A stretch of DNA of 64,000 nucleotides from an uncultured Mesorhizobium sp. (GCA_937958475.1 CALFXR010000066.1:11800-75799), one strand, 5' to 3'. Counted from the first letter of the stretch, positions 8,709-20,425 are shown. Numbers and translations are program-made. The notes: generated by a model not told the origin, from the sequence alone.

Positions 8709-9842
8709 TCAACGTTCGCCGAACGACTCGAAGAAGTCCTTCATGCGCGAGAAGAAGCCGCTCGATTGCGGCGAATTTTCCTGCGAGGACAGCTTCTCGA
8801 ACTCCTCCAGCAGCTCGCGCTGGCGCCTGGTCAGGTTCTGCGGCGTCTCCACGGAAACCTGGATGTAGAGGTCGCCGACGGAAGGCTGGCGCAGCACCGG
8901 CATGCCTTTGCCCTTCAGGCGGAACTGGCGGCCGTTCTGGCTGCCTTCGGGCACCTTGACCCTGGTCTGGCTGCCGTCGAGCGTGGTCACCTCGAAGGAG
9001 CCGCCCAGCGCCGCCGTGGTCATCGAAATCGGCACCTTGCAGTAGAGATCGGCGCCGTCGCGCTGGAACAGTTCGTGCGGCTTCACCGAGAGGAAGATGT
9101 AGAGGTCGCCGGACGGGCCGCCGCGTGCGCCCGCCTCGCCCTCGCCGGCGAGCCGGATACGCGTGCCGTCGTCGATGCCGGCGGGAATGTTGACCGACAG
9201 CGAGCGCTCCTCGATGACGCGGCCGTGGCCGGAGCACTTCTGGCAGGGGTCCTTGATGATCTGGCCGCGGCCCTGGCAGGTCGGGCAGGTGCGCTCGATG
9301 GAGAAGAAGCCCTGGGTGGCGCGGACGCGGCCCGATCCCGAACAGGTCGCGCAGGTCGTCGGCTGGGTGCCCGGCTTGGCGCCCGAGCCGGAGCATTCCG
9401 TGCAGGTGACCGATGCCGGGACGCGGATCTGCGCGGTCTTGCCGGCGAACGCCTCCTCGAGCGTGATCTCCATGTTGTAGCGCAGGTCGGCGCCGCGCTC
9501 GCGGCCTCCCGACGAGCGCTGCCGCCGGCCGCCCATCATGTCGCCGAAGATGTCCTCGAAGATGTCGGCGAAGCCGCCGGCGGCGAAACCGTTGGCGCCG
9601 TGGCCGCCCATGCCGCCGTTCTCGAAGGCGGCATGGCCGAAGCGGTCGTAGGCGGCGCGCTTCTGCGGGTCCTTCAGCGTCTCGTAGGCTTCGTTGATTT
9701 CCTTGAACTTGTGCTCGCAGTCCGCATCGCCCGGGTTGCGGTCCGGGTGGAACTGCATGGCGAGCTTGCGGAACGCCGCCTTGAGCTCCTTTTCGTCAGC
9801 GCCCTTCTGGACGCCGAGGGTCTCGTAGAAATCCGCCTTCAT
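8709..9842 (-). CDS. dnaJ: Chaperone DnaJ
   Basis: Hsp40 co-chaperone that delivers unfolded clients to DnaK and stimulates its ATPase in the cytosol. The 377-aa type I protein has the J domain (HPD at residues 32-34), a Gly-rich linker ([10 protein letters not shown]), four zinc-finger repeats of CxxCxGxG type ([32 protein letters not shown]) and the client-binding C-terminal domain. All eight cysteines are kept. In most rhizobia dnaJ follows dnaK directly; here a membrane-protein gene lies between them, so dnaJ is about 1.2 kb downstream of dnaK. Confidence 0.98.
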   Translation of the reverse strand: MKADFYETLGVQKGADEKELKAAFRKLAMQFHPDRNPGDADCEHKFKEINEAYETLKDPQKRAAYDRFGHAAFENGGMGGHGANGFAAGGFADIFEDIFGDMMGGRRQRSSGGRERGADLRYNMEITLEEAFAGKTAQIRVPASVTCTECSGSGAKPGTQPTTCATCSGSGRVRATQGFFSIERTCPTCQGRGQIIKDPCQKCSGHGRVIEERSLSVNIPAGIDDGTRIRLAGEGEAGARGGPSGDLYIFLSVKPHELFQRDGADLYCKVPISMTTAALGGSFEVTTLDGSQTRVKVPEGSQNGRQFRLKGKGMPVLRQPSVGDLYIQVSVETPQNLTRRQRELLEEFEKLSSQENSPQSSGFFSRMKDFFESFGER

Positions 9843-9997
9843 CGACTACCCTGGAATGTGCCTGGCTGCTGATGCGGGCGATCCCGCCCGCCGCGCCCCG
9901 AGGCGCCTGGACCCCGATTTAGTGAGTCGAGCCGACGTATGCCAGAGCGGGTAGCGTCGGCAAGCCGGAAATTTGCGTGAATTCAGGCGTTTCCCCG

Positions 9998-10855
9998 TCA
10001 TCCGGCCGGTTCCGGCGACGTTGCGGCGGCGACGGCCTGTGGCGCGGCGGCCGATGCAGGCCGCGCCTTGCGTTCCCTGGCCGCCTGCTTCGCCGCGAGG
10101 CGCCTCTCGCGCCGGGCCGCCGCGCGGACCCTGCGCCGCTCCCGGATCTGCGAGAAATGGCCGTAGAGCATCAGCGCCACGGCGACGAGATAGGCGGCGC
10201 TGAGCATGCGGAAGTTCATGACGTAGAGCTTGGTCAGCCCGTCGACGGCGTCGATGGAGATGTCGGACAGGCCGAGGCTGTAGATGTCGAAGACGTCGCC
10301 GAGCGAGCCCTTGGAGAACTGGTCGAAGACGAAGCCGAACTTTTCGCCGAAGCAGGTCTGGGTGGGATCGGCGCAGACGTCGTTGTCCATCGACATGACC
10401 AGCGCGAAGGCGCTGCTGAGCACGGCGAAGGTGGACAGGAGAACCTCGTCGGTGTCGATCTCGAGGCCCTTGAAGACGACCAGCACCATGTAGACCAGCG
10501 AGACGAAGGGCGTCAGCGCCGGGATGCCGACGGCGACGACCACGAAATAGATCTCGAAGACCGAGTTGAGGGCCGTCGGCACGGCGCCGGCGACCGGCAT
10601 CAGCGTGCCGGGGACGATCGCCTCGATGATGAAGAGCAGGACCCAGCTCAGCATGGCCGCGACCGACCCGTAGCAGGCCCAGATGAAGACGCGACGCACC
10701 CGGGCGAAGTTGCGGTCGAAGCGGGATTGCGGCGCGGTTTCGGCAGACGCGGACTCGGCGGGCGTGTCCTCGCTCGCCGAAGTCCCGGCCGGCGCGGGCT
10801 GCGCTTCGCGCCTCACCGGCGCGTCGTCGAAGAGACTCGCGAGCAGCTCTGACAT
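9998..10855 (-). CDS. Multi-pass membrane protein of unknown function
   Basis: I do not recognise this 285-aa protein. An acidic/Ala-rich cytoplasmic N-terminus of about 55 residues is followed by hydrophobic segments near [36 protein letters not shown] plus [28 protein letters not shown] and [16 protein letters not shown], suggesting four or five helices, and a basic Arg/Lys/Ala-rich tail ([17 protein letters not shown]). Between two helices is a loop with two cysteines ([13 protein letters not shown]) that could form a disulfide outside. The ATG at 10855 has GGGGAA upstream; a GTG at 10870 is possible. It sits between dnaK and dnaJ on their strand, but a terminator after dnaK makes joint transcription doubtful. 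Confidence 0.7.
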   Translation of the reverse strand: MSELLASLFDDAPVRREAQPAPAGTSASEDTPAESASAETAPQSRFDRNFARVRRVFIWACYGSVAAMLSWVLLFIIEAIVPGTLMPVAGAVPTALNSVFEIYFVVVAVGIPALTPFVSLVYMVLVVFKGLEIDTDEVLLSTFAVLSSAFALVMSMDNDVCADPTQTCFGEKFGFVFDQFSKGSLGDVFDIYSLGLSDISIDAVDGLTKLYVMNFRMLSAAYLVAVALMLYGHFSQIRERRRVRAAARRERRLAAKQAARERKARPASAAAPQAVAAATSPEPAG

Positions 10856-11016
10856 GTCGTTCCCCAGCACCCCGACGCCGGGCCCAACGGCATGCTCAGC
10901 TGCCTCGGACCCGGCCGGCCCGCACTTTCCCCGGGCGCGGACCCTGTGCCGCTAGCGCTAGAACGGTCGCGAATTCTTGTCCAGCGGTCTCGAAGAGGTC
11001 AGGTCCGCAAACGAAA

Positions 11017-11038
11017 CCGGCGCCCCAGGGGGCGCCGG
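11017..11038 (-). terminator. Rho-independent terminator after dnaK
   Basis: A perfect 10-bp stem CCGGCGCCCC / GGGGCGCCGG with a 2-nt gap (realistically a 4-nt loop with one pair lost). On the minus strand it is followed by TTTCGTTT. It lies 36 nt past the dnaK stop and should end most dnaK transcripts before the membrane-protein and dnaJ genes. Confidence 0.7.
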
Positions 11039-11073
11039 CATTGCGGTCGTCGGACCGGAGAGAACGAAGCCGG

Positions 11074-12987
<1,914 letters not shown>

Positions 12988-13108
12988 TTCTCTTCTCTCC
13001 GCTTAGCAGGCTTCCAGGACCCAAAAGGCGTTCCGGCGAAAGCCCCTTTTCACTCGAAATTCCGCGTCTGCCGGGTCGATTTCGCCGGCCGGCGCGGGGC
13101 TGGGGCGT

Positions 13109-13137
13109 ATATAAGGAGGGCATTTCGGGCGCGCAAG
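13109..13137 (-). promoter_or_regulatory. RpoH (sigma-32) type promoter for dnaK
   Basis: On the minus strand the sequence reads CTTG (13137-13134), an 18-nt spacer, then CTTATAT (13115-13109). This matches the alphaproteobacterial RpoH pattern CTTG-N17/18-CYTAT-T. The predicted start point leaves a leader of about 115 nt before the dnaK ATG. Confidence 0.6.
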
Positions 13138-13258
13138 CGTCCGCCGCCGCCAGCAGCGATATCGCGTCATCCTTTCTCCGGCCTTGCCGGCACGGCGCCC
13201 CATACCGTCGCCGGCCGCAGGACTCGGCAAACGCCGCGGCAACGGCCATATAGGGATC

Positions 13259-14338
13259 ATGGACCAGTCCCTCGACCTGTTCGCCCACCGCCGCGGCCGG
13301 CTGCTCAACCTCGCGCATACCTGGCTGCTCGCCGCGGGCAGCCTGCTCCTGCTCGCCGTCACCGCCTGGGTCTTCGCCGGCGGCGCGGGCATCGTCTACG
13401 CGCTGGTCTTCGGCGCCATCTCGATGTGGGTGGTGCGCCGGGTCAGCCCGCAGCTGGTTCTGTCCATGTACAAGGCGGTCGAGGTTGGCCCCGCCGAATT
13501 CCCGGCCGGACACCGGATCGTCGACGAACTGGCGCGCCGCGCCGACCTGCCGGCAGCACCGCGCCTCTATGTCGTGCCGTCGAAGATGATGAATGCCTTC
13601 GCCGTCGGCCGGCGCGAGGAATCCGCGATCGCCATCACCGACGCGCTGGCGCGCAACCTGACGACGCGCGAACTCGCCGGCGTGCTCGCCCACGAGATCA
13701 GCCATGTCGCGGCCGAGGACGTGAAGGTGATGGCCTTCGCCGACATGGTCTCGCGCTTCACCTCGCTGATGTCGACGGTCGGCCTGTTCTCGCTGGTCTT
13801 CAACCTCGTCGGCTTCGCCGGCGGCTACGGCGCCCAGGTTCCCTGGGAGGGCGTCATCGTCCTGCTCGCCGCGCCGAGCGTCGGCGGACTGCTGCAGATG
13901 GCGCTGTCGCGGACCCGCGAGTTCGACGCCGACCTGAACGCCGCCGCGCTGACCGGCGATCCCGACGGACTCGCCTCGGCGCTGGCCAAGCTGGAGAAGG
14001 CGCAGGGCCGCATGTGGGAAGGCATGATGCTGCCCGGCAACCGCATCCCGGACCCGTCGATCCTGCGGACGCATCCGCGCACCGAGGAGCGGGTCGCCCG
14101 GCTGATGGCGTTGAAGTCTTCGGCGAAGGTCCTCGACGATGTCGCCGACGGCCGCCTGGTGCCGCCGCGGCGCCCCTCGCTCGTTCCGCATGTCCGCTTC
14201 GGCGGCGGCACCCCGCCCTTCGGCGTCCATTCGCTGCACGACGCCGCCACGGCCGACGAACCCGCCTCCAGCCGCGAACTCAACCCGCCCGCCGGCCGGC
14301 CTCGCATCAGGGTGACGCGCGGCGGCGTATGGTGGTGA
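13259..14338 (+). CDS. HtpX-like M48 family membrane metalloprotease
   Basis: Predicted zinc protease of the inner membrane (359 aa), probably taking part in quality control of membrane proteins. Two helices lie near residues 20-40 and 43-60. The zinc site is HEISH (His145, Glu146, His149) with the third ligand in SRTREFDADLNAA. Two further hydrophobic segments (LMSTVGLFSLVFNLVGFAGG and VIVLLAAPSVGGLLQMA) sit between, as in HtpX, and LRTHPRTEERVARL is the family C-terminal motif. The tail beyond about residue 300 is Pro/Arg-rich and not conserved. ATG at 13259 has a weak AGGG. Divergent from dnaK across 271 nt, which fits heat-shock co-regulation. Confidence 0.85.
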   Translation: MDQSLDLFAHRRGRLLNLAHTWLLAAGSLLLLAVTAWVFAGGAGIVYALVFGAISMWVVRRVSPQLVLSMYKAVEVGPAEFPAGHRIVDELARRADLPAAPRLYVVPSKMMNAFAVGRREESAIAITDALARNLTTRELAGVLAHEISHVAAEDVKVMAFADMVSRFTSLMSTVGLFSLVFNLVGFAGGYGAQVPWEGVIVLLAAPSVGGLLQMALSRTREFDADLNAAALTGDPDGLASALAKLEKAQGRMWEGMMLPGNRIPDPSILRTHPRTEERVARLMALKSSAKVLDDVADGRLVPPRRPSLVPHVRFGGGTPPFGVHSLHDAATADEPASSRELNPPAGRPRIRVTRGGVWW

Positions 14339-14357
14339 GGCCGCCGAGCCGTCCAGC

Positions 14358-16193
14358 CTATTCGGGCAGTACCCGCACGGCGCCCTTGTCGGCGCTGGAG
14401 GCGAAGGCCGCGTAGGTCTTGAGCGCCGTCGTCACGTTGCGTTTGCGCGGTTCGGAGGGCTTCCAGCCCAGCCGGTCCTGTTCGGCGCGGCGGTTTGACA
14501 GTTCGGTATCGGAGACCATGAAGTTGATCGTGCGATTGGGGATGTCGATCTCGATGACGTCGCCGTCGCGCACCAGGCCGATCGCGCCGCCGCTCGCCGC
14601 TTCCGGCGAGACGTGGCCGATCGAGAGGCCCGACGTGCCGCCCGAGAAGCGCCCGTCGGTCAGCAGGGCGCAGGCCTTGCCCAGCCCCTTCGACTTCAGG
14701 TAGCTGGTCGGATAGAGCATCTCCTGCATGCCCGGTCCGCCCTTCGGCCCCTCGTAGCGGATGACGACGACGTCGCCGGCCTTGACCTCGTTGCCGAGGA
14801 TCGCCTTCACTGCCGCGTCCTGGCTCTCGAACACCTTGGCTGGGCCCGAGAACTTCAGGATCGATTCGTCGACGCCGGCGGTCTTCACCACGCAGCCGTC
14901 GAGCGCGATGTTGCCCTTGAGCACGGCGAGGCCGCCATCCTTCGAGAACGGATGCTCGACCGAGCGGATGACGCCCTTCCGGGCGTCGGTATCGAGGTCT
15001 TCCCAGCGCGCGTTCTGGCTGAAGGCGACCTGGGTCGGCACGCCGCCCGGCGCGGCGCGGAAGAACTCGCGCACGCTGTCGGAATTGGTGCGGGTGATGT
15101 CCCAGTGGTCGATCGCGTCGCCCAGCGTCGAGGAATGCACGGTCGGGCAGTCGCGATGGATCAGGCCGCCACGGTCGAGTTCGCCGAGGATGCGCATGAT
15201 GCCGCCGGCGCGGTGGACGTCCTCCATATGGACGTCGGACTTGGCCGGCGCCACCTTCGACAGGCACGGCACCTTGCGCGACAGGCGGTCGATGTCGTCC
15301 ATGGTGAAGTCGATGCCCCCCTCGTGGGCGGCGGCGAGGATGTGCAGCACCGTGTTGGTGGAGCCGCCCATGGCGATGTCGAGCGCCATGGCATTCTCGA
15401 AGGCCTTCTTCGAGGCGATGTTGCGCGGCAGTGCGGAAGCGTCGTCCTGCTCGTAGTACCTCTGGCACAGGTCGACGACGAGATGTCCCGCCTCGACGAA
15501 CAGGCGCTTGCGGTCGCCGTGGGTGGCGAGCGTCGAGCCGTTGCCGGGCAAGGACAGGCCGAGCGCCTCGGTCAGGCAGTTCATCGAATTGGCGGTGAAC
15601 ATGCCCGAGCAGGAGCCGCAGGTCGGGCACGCCGAGCGCTCGATCACCTCGACGTCGGCGTCGGAGATCTTGTCGTCTGCTGCCGCGACCATGGCGTCGA
15701 CCAGGTCGAGGGCGACCTTCTTGCCGTGCATGACGACCTTGCCGGCCTCCATCGGGCCGCCCGAGACGAACACGGCCGGGATGTTGAGGCGCAGCGCCGC
15801 CATCAGCATGCCGGGCGTGATCTTGTCGCAGTTGGAGATGCAGACCATGGCGTCGGCGCAGTGCGCGTTGACCATGTACTCGACCGAGTCGGCGATGATC
15901 TCGCGCGACGGCAGCGAATAGAGCATGCCGTCATGGCCCATGGCGATGCCGTCGTCGACGGCGATCGTGTTGAACTCCTTGGCGACGCCGCCGGCGGCCT
16001 CGATCTCGCGCGCCACCAGCTGGCCGAGGTCCTTGAGGTGGACGTGGCCGGGCACGAACTGGGTGAAGGAGTTGACCACGGCGATGATCGGCTTGCCGAA
16101 GTCGGAATCCTTCATGCCGGTGGCGCGCCACAGGCCGCGCGCGCCGGCCATGTTGCGGCCGTGGGTCGTGGTTCGGGAACGATAGGCAGGCAT
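14358..16193 (-). CDS. ilvD: Dihydroxy-acid dehydratase
   Basis: Fe-S enzyme that dehydrates 2,3-dihydroxy-isovalerate and -methylvalerate to the oxo acids in valine, isoleucine and pantothenate synthesis. The 611-aa protein starts [21 protein letters not shown], and contains the cluster-binding [12 protein letters not shown] and [21 protein letters not shown] motifs and the [21 protein letters not shown] segment with the C-terminal active-site serine region. Length is as in E. coli IlvD. It stands alone: a 255-nt gap separates it from the divergent ABC operon and it converges with the HtpX-like gene 19 nt away. Confidence 0.98.
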   Translation of the reverse strand: MPAYRSRTTTHGRNMAGARGLWRATGMKDSDFGKPIIAVVNSFTQFVPGHVHLKDLGQLVAREIEAAGGVAKEFNTIAVDDGIAMGHDGMLYSLPSREIIADSVEYMVNAHCADAMVCISNCDKITPGMLMAALRLNIPAVFVSGGPMEAGKVVMHGKKVALDLVDAMVAAADDKISDADVEVIERSACPTCGSCSGMFTANSMNCLTEALGLSLPGNGSTLATHGDRKRLFVEAGHLVVDLCQRYYEQDDASALPRNIASKKAFENAMALDIAMGGSTNTVLHILAAAHEGGIDFTMDDIDRLSRKVPCLSKVAPAKSDVHMEDVHRAGGIMRILGELDRGGLIHRDCPTVHSSTLGDAIDHWDITRTNSDSVREFFRAAPGGVPTQVAFSQNARWEDLDTDARKGVIRSVEHPFSKDGGLAVLKGNIALDGCVVKTAGVDESILKFSGPAKVFESQDAAVKAILGNEVKAGDVVVIRYEGPKGGPGMQEMLYPTSYLKSKGLGKACALLTDGRFSGGTSGLSIGHVSPEAASGGAIGLVRDGDVIEIDIPNRTINFMVSDTELSNRRAEQDRLGWKPSEPRKRNVTTALKTYAAFASSADKGAVRVLPE

Positions 16194-16448
16194 GGTCGAT
16201 CCGTATCCTGGAATGGTCTGTCGGCGGGAACCTATAACCCCATCGCGCCGCCGAGGCTACCTCCTCTTCCCCGTCGCCCCGCATCCGGCGGGACCGGCGC
16301 CGGCAGGGGCTGGCATTGCGGTTTGATTTCCATCAAGGTGGCCGCCGCCGCGGGGCGACACCGTGTCGGCGGCGACAGCGGGCGGAAAGACGGTGGGGAC
16401 GCGATTGTTCAGCGCGACGAACGGGGCCGGACGGGCGGCCGTGGCGCC

Positions 16449-17024
16449 TTGAGACGCCTGGCGGCCTTCGTGCTGCCGTTGCTGCTGGCGACCGCCGCCT
16501 TCGCGGCGATCTCGCCCGAGCAGTTCGTGCAGCGCGTCGACGCACGCTTCGACGCCGTCCGCGCCACGAGCGCGGGCGGGCGCGAGGCCGCCTGCCGGTC
16601 GCTGGTCGCCGACCTGTTCGACATCCGCGCCGTCGCGGAGGGAACGGGTGGTGCTGCCTGGAAGAACTTCGGCACCTCGGCGAAGACGGCGCTGGAAGCT
16701 GCCGTGCGCCGCCGTCTCGCCGGTGAATGCGTCGGCGTCGCCGAGCGTCCGTCGACCGGTCCCGGCGTCATACGCAAGGTCAAGGAGATCGCCGGCGGCA
16801 TCCGGCTCACCGTGCAGTTCCCGGGCGAAGGCAGCGCCGGCGGGGCCGTGTTCGTCTGGACGCTGCGCGCCGGCGGCGCGCTCGGCTTCACCGCGCGCGA
16901 CCTCTCCGTAGACGGCCGCGGGCTGGTCGCCACGCTGCGCGCCGACCTCGACGCCGCGCTCGCCGTCCGCGGCGGCGACGTCGCCGCGGCGATCGCCGAT
17001 CTCGACCGGACGCGGCGCAAATGA
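16449..17024 (+). CDS. MlaC/Ttg2D-like exported protein of an ABC system
   Basis: Predicted periplasmic protein of 191 aa. A TTG start at 16449 gives a clean Sec signal peptide (RRLAAFVLPLLLATAAFAA). The mature part resembles the MlaC/Ttg2D lipid-carrier family: FVQRVDARFDAV, a REAACRSLVADLFDIRAVA helix pair like the RxxFRxLLxxxFDV signature, then KNFGTSAKTALEAAVRRRL. The similarity is weak, so lipid binding is inference. No strong ribosome site precedes the TTG. The stop overlaps the ATG of the ATPase gene (ATGA), so it is co-translated with the transporter and probably serves it. The gene is divergent from ilvD. Confidence 0.65.
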   Translation: MRRLAAFVLPLLLATAAFAAISPEQFVQRVDARFDAVRATSAGGREAACRSLVADLFDIRAVAEGTGGAAWKNFGTSAKTALEAAVRRRLAGECVGVAERPSTGPGVIRKVKEIAGGIRLTVQFPGEGSAGGAVFVWTLRAGGALGFTARDLSVDGRGLVATLRADLDAALAVRGGDVAAAIADLDRTRRK

Positions 17025-17716
17025 CCGGCGAGCCGCTGCTTGCCCTCGCCGGCATCCGCCGTTCCTTCGACGGCGGCCGCATCGTCGCCCTCGACGGCGT
17101 CGACCTGTCGATCGGCAGGGGCGAGAGTGTCGCGGTCGTCGGCCGCAGCGGCAGCGGCAAGTCCTGCCTGGTCGGCATCGCCACCGGCCTCGACCGGCCC
17201 GATGCCGGAGACGTGATCTGGCAGGGCCGCAAGGTCACGTCGCGCCGCGAATGGGCGGAACTGCGGCGAAGGTCGATCGGCATCGTCTTCCAGGAATTCC
17301 ATCTCCTGCCGACGCTGACCGCGCAGCAGAACGTCGAGCTGGCGCTGATGAATGGCGGTACGGGCCAGGCCGAGCAGCGCCGCGCCGCGGCGGCGGCGCT
17401 GGAGCGCGTCGGCCTGGCCGGGCGACGCGACAACCTGCCCGCCGAGATGTCGGGCGGCGAGCGGCAGCGCGTCGCCATCGCGCGTGCGCTGGTCCGCGAT
17501 CCGCTGATCCTGTTCGCCGACGAACCGACCGGCAACCTCGACAGCGCCAATGCCGAGAACATCGCCGGGCTGCTCTTCGACTTGCAGCGCGAGCGCGGCG
17601 TCAGCCTGGTGCTGGTCACGCACGACGATGAACTCGCCGCGCGCTGCGGCAGGGTGGTTCGGCTCTCCGACGGCCGTGTCGTCGAGGACCGGGGCGAGGG
17701 GGAGAACGCGACGTGA
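17021..17716 (+). CDS. ABC transporter ATP-binding protein (LolD/MacB type)
   Basis: Cytoplasmic ATPase of 231 aa that drives the permease encoded next. Walker A is GRSGSGKSC, the Q-loop VFQEFHLLP, the signature MSGGERQRVAIARAL, Walker B LILFADEPTGNLDS and the switch His VLVTHDDELA. The DEPTGNLDS string and overall length place it in the LolD/MacB/FtsE group, which works by mechanotransmission rather than by classic import. Overlaps both neighbours by 4 nt (ATGA before, GTGA after). Confidence 0.93.
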   Translation: MTGEPLLALAGIRRSFDGGRIVALDGVDLSIGRGESVAVVGRSGSGKSCLVGIATGLDRPDAGDVIWQGRKVTSRREWAELRRRSIGIVFQEFHLLPTLTAQQNVELALMNGGTGQAEQRRAAAAALERVGLAGRRDNLPAEMSGGERQRVAIARALVRDPLILFADEPTGNLDSANAENIAGLLFDLQRERGVSLVLVTHDDELAARCGRVVRLSDGRVVEDRGEGENAT

Positions 17717-18828
17717 CGATGGCCGGCCTCGCCTTCAGCAATCTCGCGCGCCGTGCGGCACGGACCCTGCTCACCGTGCTCGGCATCGCGCTGGCGGTCG
17801 GAACGGCGGTGGCGCTGCTGGCACTGGCGCGCGGCGTCGCCGAAAGCGTCGGCCGCGGCCTCGACGAGACCGGTGCCGAATTCGTCGTCGCGCCGAAGAA
17901 CGCCACCGGCGTGCTGAGTTCGCGCCTGCCGGAAAACGTCGGCGTCGCGATCGCGGCGATGGACGGGGTGGAAAGTGTTTCCGGCGAGCTCTACGCCTTT
18001 ACGGTCGCAGCCGACAATGAAAGCATCCTCGTCGCCGGCTGGTCGCGCGACTCTGCCGGCTGGAAAGGCGCGCCGCTCCTTTCGGGCCGCCTGCCCGATC
18101 CCGATCGCCGCGAGATCATGGTCGGCGATGCGCTGGCCGAGGGGCTGGGACTCGCCGCGGGCGGCGAGATCGACCTCTTCGACGAAACGTTCGAGATCGT
18201 CGGCGTCACCGGCTACGCCACGGCGATGAATCGCGGCATGGTGGTCATGCCGCTCGCCGCCCTGCAGGAGGCGGCGCTGCGCGAGGGGCAGGTGAGCTTC
18301 TTCACCGTACGCCTGAAGCCCGAGCTTGACGACGCCGCCCGCGACGAGTTGCGCGCGGCGATCGCCCGCGACCTGCCCGTCATCGTCTCGGACACGCAGG
18401 AAGTGCTCGACCGCGACATGAACTACGAGATCCTTCAGGCGATCTCCTCGGCCGTGTCGCTGGTGGCGCTGGTCAGCGGCGCCGTCAGCCTGCTCGCCAC
18501 GCTGCTCATCTCGGTACAGGAGCGCACCCGCGAGATCGGCATGATGGCGGCGGTCGGCTGGAGCGACGGACGCATCGTCGCCCTGATCGTGATGGAAGGC
18601 GTGCTGATCGGTTCCGCCGGCTGCGTGCTGGGCGTCGTGCTCGGCGTCGCGGCCTCGGCGCTGTTCGATGCGCTGCCGGCGATCGGCGGCTTCATCTCGT
18701 TCACGCCCAAGGCCGCCGACATGGTGCTGCCGCTGCTGTTTGCCCTGCCGCTCTGCGCGGCCGGCGCCGCCTATCCCGCCTGGCGGGCGGTGCGGTTGAT
18801 GCCGGCCGACGCGCTGCGCCGCGCCTGA
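17713..18828 (+). CDS. ABC transporter permease, FtsX/MacB-type
   Basis: Inner-membrane permease of 371 aa with the MacB-like topology: one N-terminal helix (RTLLTVLGIALAVGTAVALLAL), a periplasmic domain of about 210 residues, then three C-terminal helices (AISSAVSLVALVSGAVSLLATLL, MEGVLIGSAGCVLGVVLG and MVLPLLFALPLCAAGAA) ending in the conserved PAWRAVRLMPADALR. The loop ERTREIGMMAAVGW is the coupling motif of FtsX permeases. GTG at 17713 overlaps the ATPase stop. With the MlaC-like protein it makes an export or lipid-trafficking system of unknown substrate. Confidence 0.9.
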   Translation: MTMAGLAFSNLARRAARTLLTVLGIALAVGTAVALLALARGVAESVGRGLDETGAEFVVAPKNATGVLSSRLPENVGVAIAAMDGVESVSGELYAFTVAADNESILVAGWSRDSAGWKGAPLLSGRLPDPDRREIMVGDALAEGLGLAAGGEIDLFDETFEIVGVTGYATAMNRGMVVMPLAALQEAALREGQVSFFTVRLKPELDDAARDELRAAIARDLPVIVSDTQEVLDRDMNYEILQAISSAVSLVALVSGAVSLLATLLISVQERTREIGMMAAVGWSDGRIVALIVMEGVLIGSAGCVLGVVLGVAASALFDALPAIGGFISFTPKAADMVLPLLFALPLCAAGAAYPAWRAVRLMPADALRRA

Positions 18829-18858
18829 GCCGGCCATGTAGGGGAGGAGCGTCGCCCG

Positions 18859-19857
18859 ATGGGTCTTCGGCGTAGTCTCCGGGAGTTGCGGCGGCGGTTC
18901 GTCGAGGCGACCTTCGATCCGCTCGGCTTCGCGGATCCGATGCCGTGCGTCTGGTCGAAGGGAATCGCCCGCTACTGCGACGTCCGCGGCGGGGAAGACT
19001 ACTGGCTGGCGCCGACGGAGAGCCTCGCCGACGGCGCGATGTTCCGCGAACACTACGCCGGCGCCCGCGGCCTGGCCTGGGTACGGCTCGGAACGCGCAG
19101 CCGTTCCGGTCTCGACGCCGACCTCGACCGTTTCGTCGAATGCGCGCTGCCGGCGATCCGTGAGCCCTTCGTGCTGGTGACCACCGACGGCGACGTCTCT
19201 GTCCCCTCCGAGCTGCGTCCGTCGACGGTCGCGGCGCTTCTCGCCTCTCCTTTCCTTCTCGCCTGGCACACGCAGAACTTCGACGGCACCGGCGCGCCGC
19301 GCATCGCGCCGTTTCCGATCGGGCTCGACCTGCACACGCCGCGGCCGCTGTCGAGCCCGGCGAGGCTGGTGAAGGACCTGCGCCGGCTGGCAGAGAGCCG
19401 GCCCCCGCTCGCCAGCCAGCCGCTGAAGGTTTTCACCGACGTCGGCCTGAAGTCGGATTCTCCGGATCGGGCCGAGGCCGTTCGGCTGCTCGCGGACTGC
19501 GATCACGTCGAATTCCAGCGCGGGCGCGTTTCCCAGCGGGCCATGTGGCGGCGCTATGCGTCGGCCCCTTTCGTGCTCAGCCTCGCCGGCAACGGCCTCG
19601 ACTGCCACCGCACCTGGGAAGCGCTCTACCTCGGTTCGCTCGTGGTGACGAAGTCCTCGCCGCTCGACCCGCTGTTTGCCGGACTGCCGGTGGTGATCGT
19701 CGAGAGCATCGAGGAACTGCGCGATCCTTCGCGCCTGCCCGTCTGGCTGGAGCGCTTCGCGCCGCTGGCCGAACCGGCGCGCATCTGGCGGCACCTTGAT
19801 GCAGCCGCCTGGATGGCGCGCATCCGGGCCGCGCATTTTCCGCCGGCGGGCTCCTGA
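18859..19857 (+). CDS. Exostosin-like glycosyltransferase candidate
   Basis: Cytosolic-looking 332-aa protein without signal or membrane segment. The C-terminal half carries FVLSLAGNGLDCHRTWEALYLGSLVVTKSSPLDPLFAGLPVVIV, which resembles the nucleotide-sugar-binding region of exostosin/GT47-like and related GT-B transferases (conserved Gly-Asp/Asn-Gly ... H/R-x-W-E-AL-x-x-G). The N-terminal half has no motif I recognise. Acceptor and donor are unknown. It begins 30 nt after the ABC permease gene and could be in its operon, which would hint at an envelope or glycan role. Ribosome site GGGGAGGAG lies 9-10 nt before the ATG. Confidence 0.5.
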   Translation: MGLRRSLRELRRRFVEATFDPLGFADPMPCVWSKGIARYCDVRGGEDYWLAPTESLADGAMFREHYAGARGLAWVRLGTRSRSGLDADLDRFVECALPAIREPFVLVTTDGDVSVPSELRPSTVAALLASPFLLAWHTQNFDGTGAPRIAPFPIGLDLHTPRPLSSPARLVKDLRRLAESRPPLASQPLKVFTDVGLKSDSPDRAEAVRLLADCDHVEFQRGRVSQRAMWRRYASAPFVLSLAGNGLDCHRTWEALYLGSLVVTKSSPLDPLFAGLPVVIVESIEELRDPSRLPVWLERFAPLAEPARIWRHLDAAAWMARIRAAHFPPAGS

Positions 19858-20002
19858 GGCCGACGGACCGTGTGGACGATCTGCCGCGGACGCGCGAAAA
19901 AAAATGATTGTGAACGGGATTTGGCGGCGCCCTTCAGGCGCGGTTCATTGCGCTTGCCGTAGGGGAATATCCGCAAACCGGCAACGTGATGGAGAAGTCT
20001 CG

Positions 20003-20401
20003 ATGGATCGCCGCAGTTTCATGCTTTCGCTTTCGGCCGCCGGCGCGGCCATGCTGCTCCCGCAGGCCGCCGAGGCCGCGACCTGGATCAAGCTCGGCAC
20101 CCGCAAGGTCAACGGCCTCATCGACCGCGACCGGATTTCCGTCGGCGCCTCGTGGGGCTGGTTCGACAAGATCCGCCTCCATGTGCGCGGCAACAATCTG
20201 TGGATCTACGATCTCGACATACGCTTCGGCAACGGCGCCAAGCAGGACGTCGACGTGCGCGCCTTCATCCCGCAGGGGGGGCATACCCGCACGATCGACA
20301 TGGTCGGCGGCGAGCGCTTCATCAGGAGCGTCAGCTTCACTTACGGCAAGTTCCCGAACGGCAACGGCCCGACCTATGTCGAGGTCTGGGGCCGCCGCTG
20401 A
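20003..20401 (+). CDS. Small exported protein of unknown function
   Basis: A 132-aa protein with a clear export signal, DRRSFMLSLSAAGAAMLLPQAAEA, whose paired arginines and RRSFM pattern suggest the Tat route, though Sec is possible. The mature part (about 107 aa) is beta-rich: TWIKLGTRKVNG, VHVRGNNLWIYDLDIRFGNGAKQDVDVRAF, GGERFIRSVSFTYGKFPNGNGPTYVEVWGRR. This resembles small DUF2541-like periplasmic proteins, but I cannot assign a family with certainty. GGAGAAG precedes the ATG by 6 nt. It converges with the aldo/keto reductase gene. Confidence 0.7.
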   Translation: MDRRSFMLSLSAAGAAMLLPQAAEAATWIKLGTRKVNGLIDRDRISVGASWGWFDKIRLHVRGNNLWIYDLDIRFGNGAKQDVDVRAFIPQGGHTRTIDMVGGERFIRSVSFTYGKFPNGNGPTYVEVWGRR

Positions 20402-20425
20402 GGCGCAACGGCTTGACGGCGCTTC

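Noticed and set aside
16888..19836. A 982-codon open frame on the minus strand opposite the ABC and glycosyltransferase genes
   Set aside because: It lies antisense to three well-supported genes and has low-complexity antisense composition.
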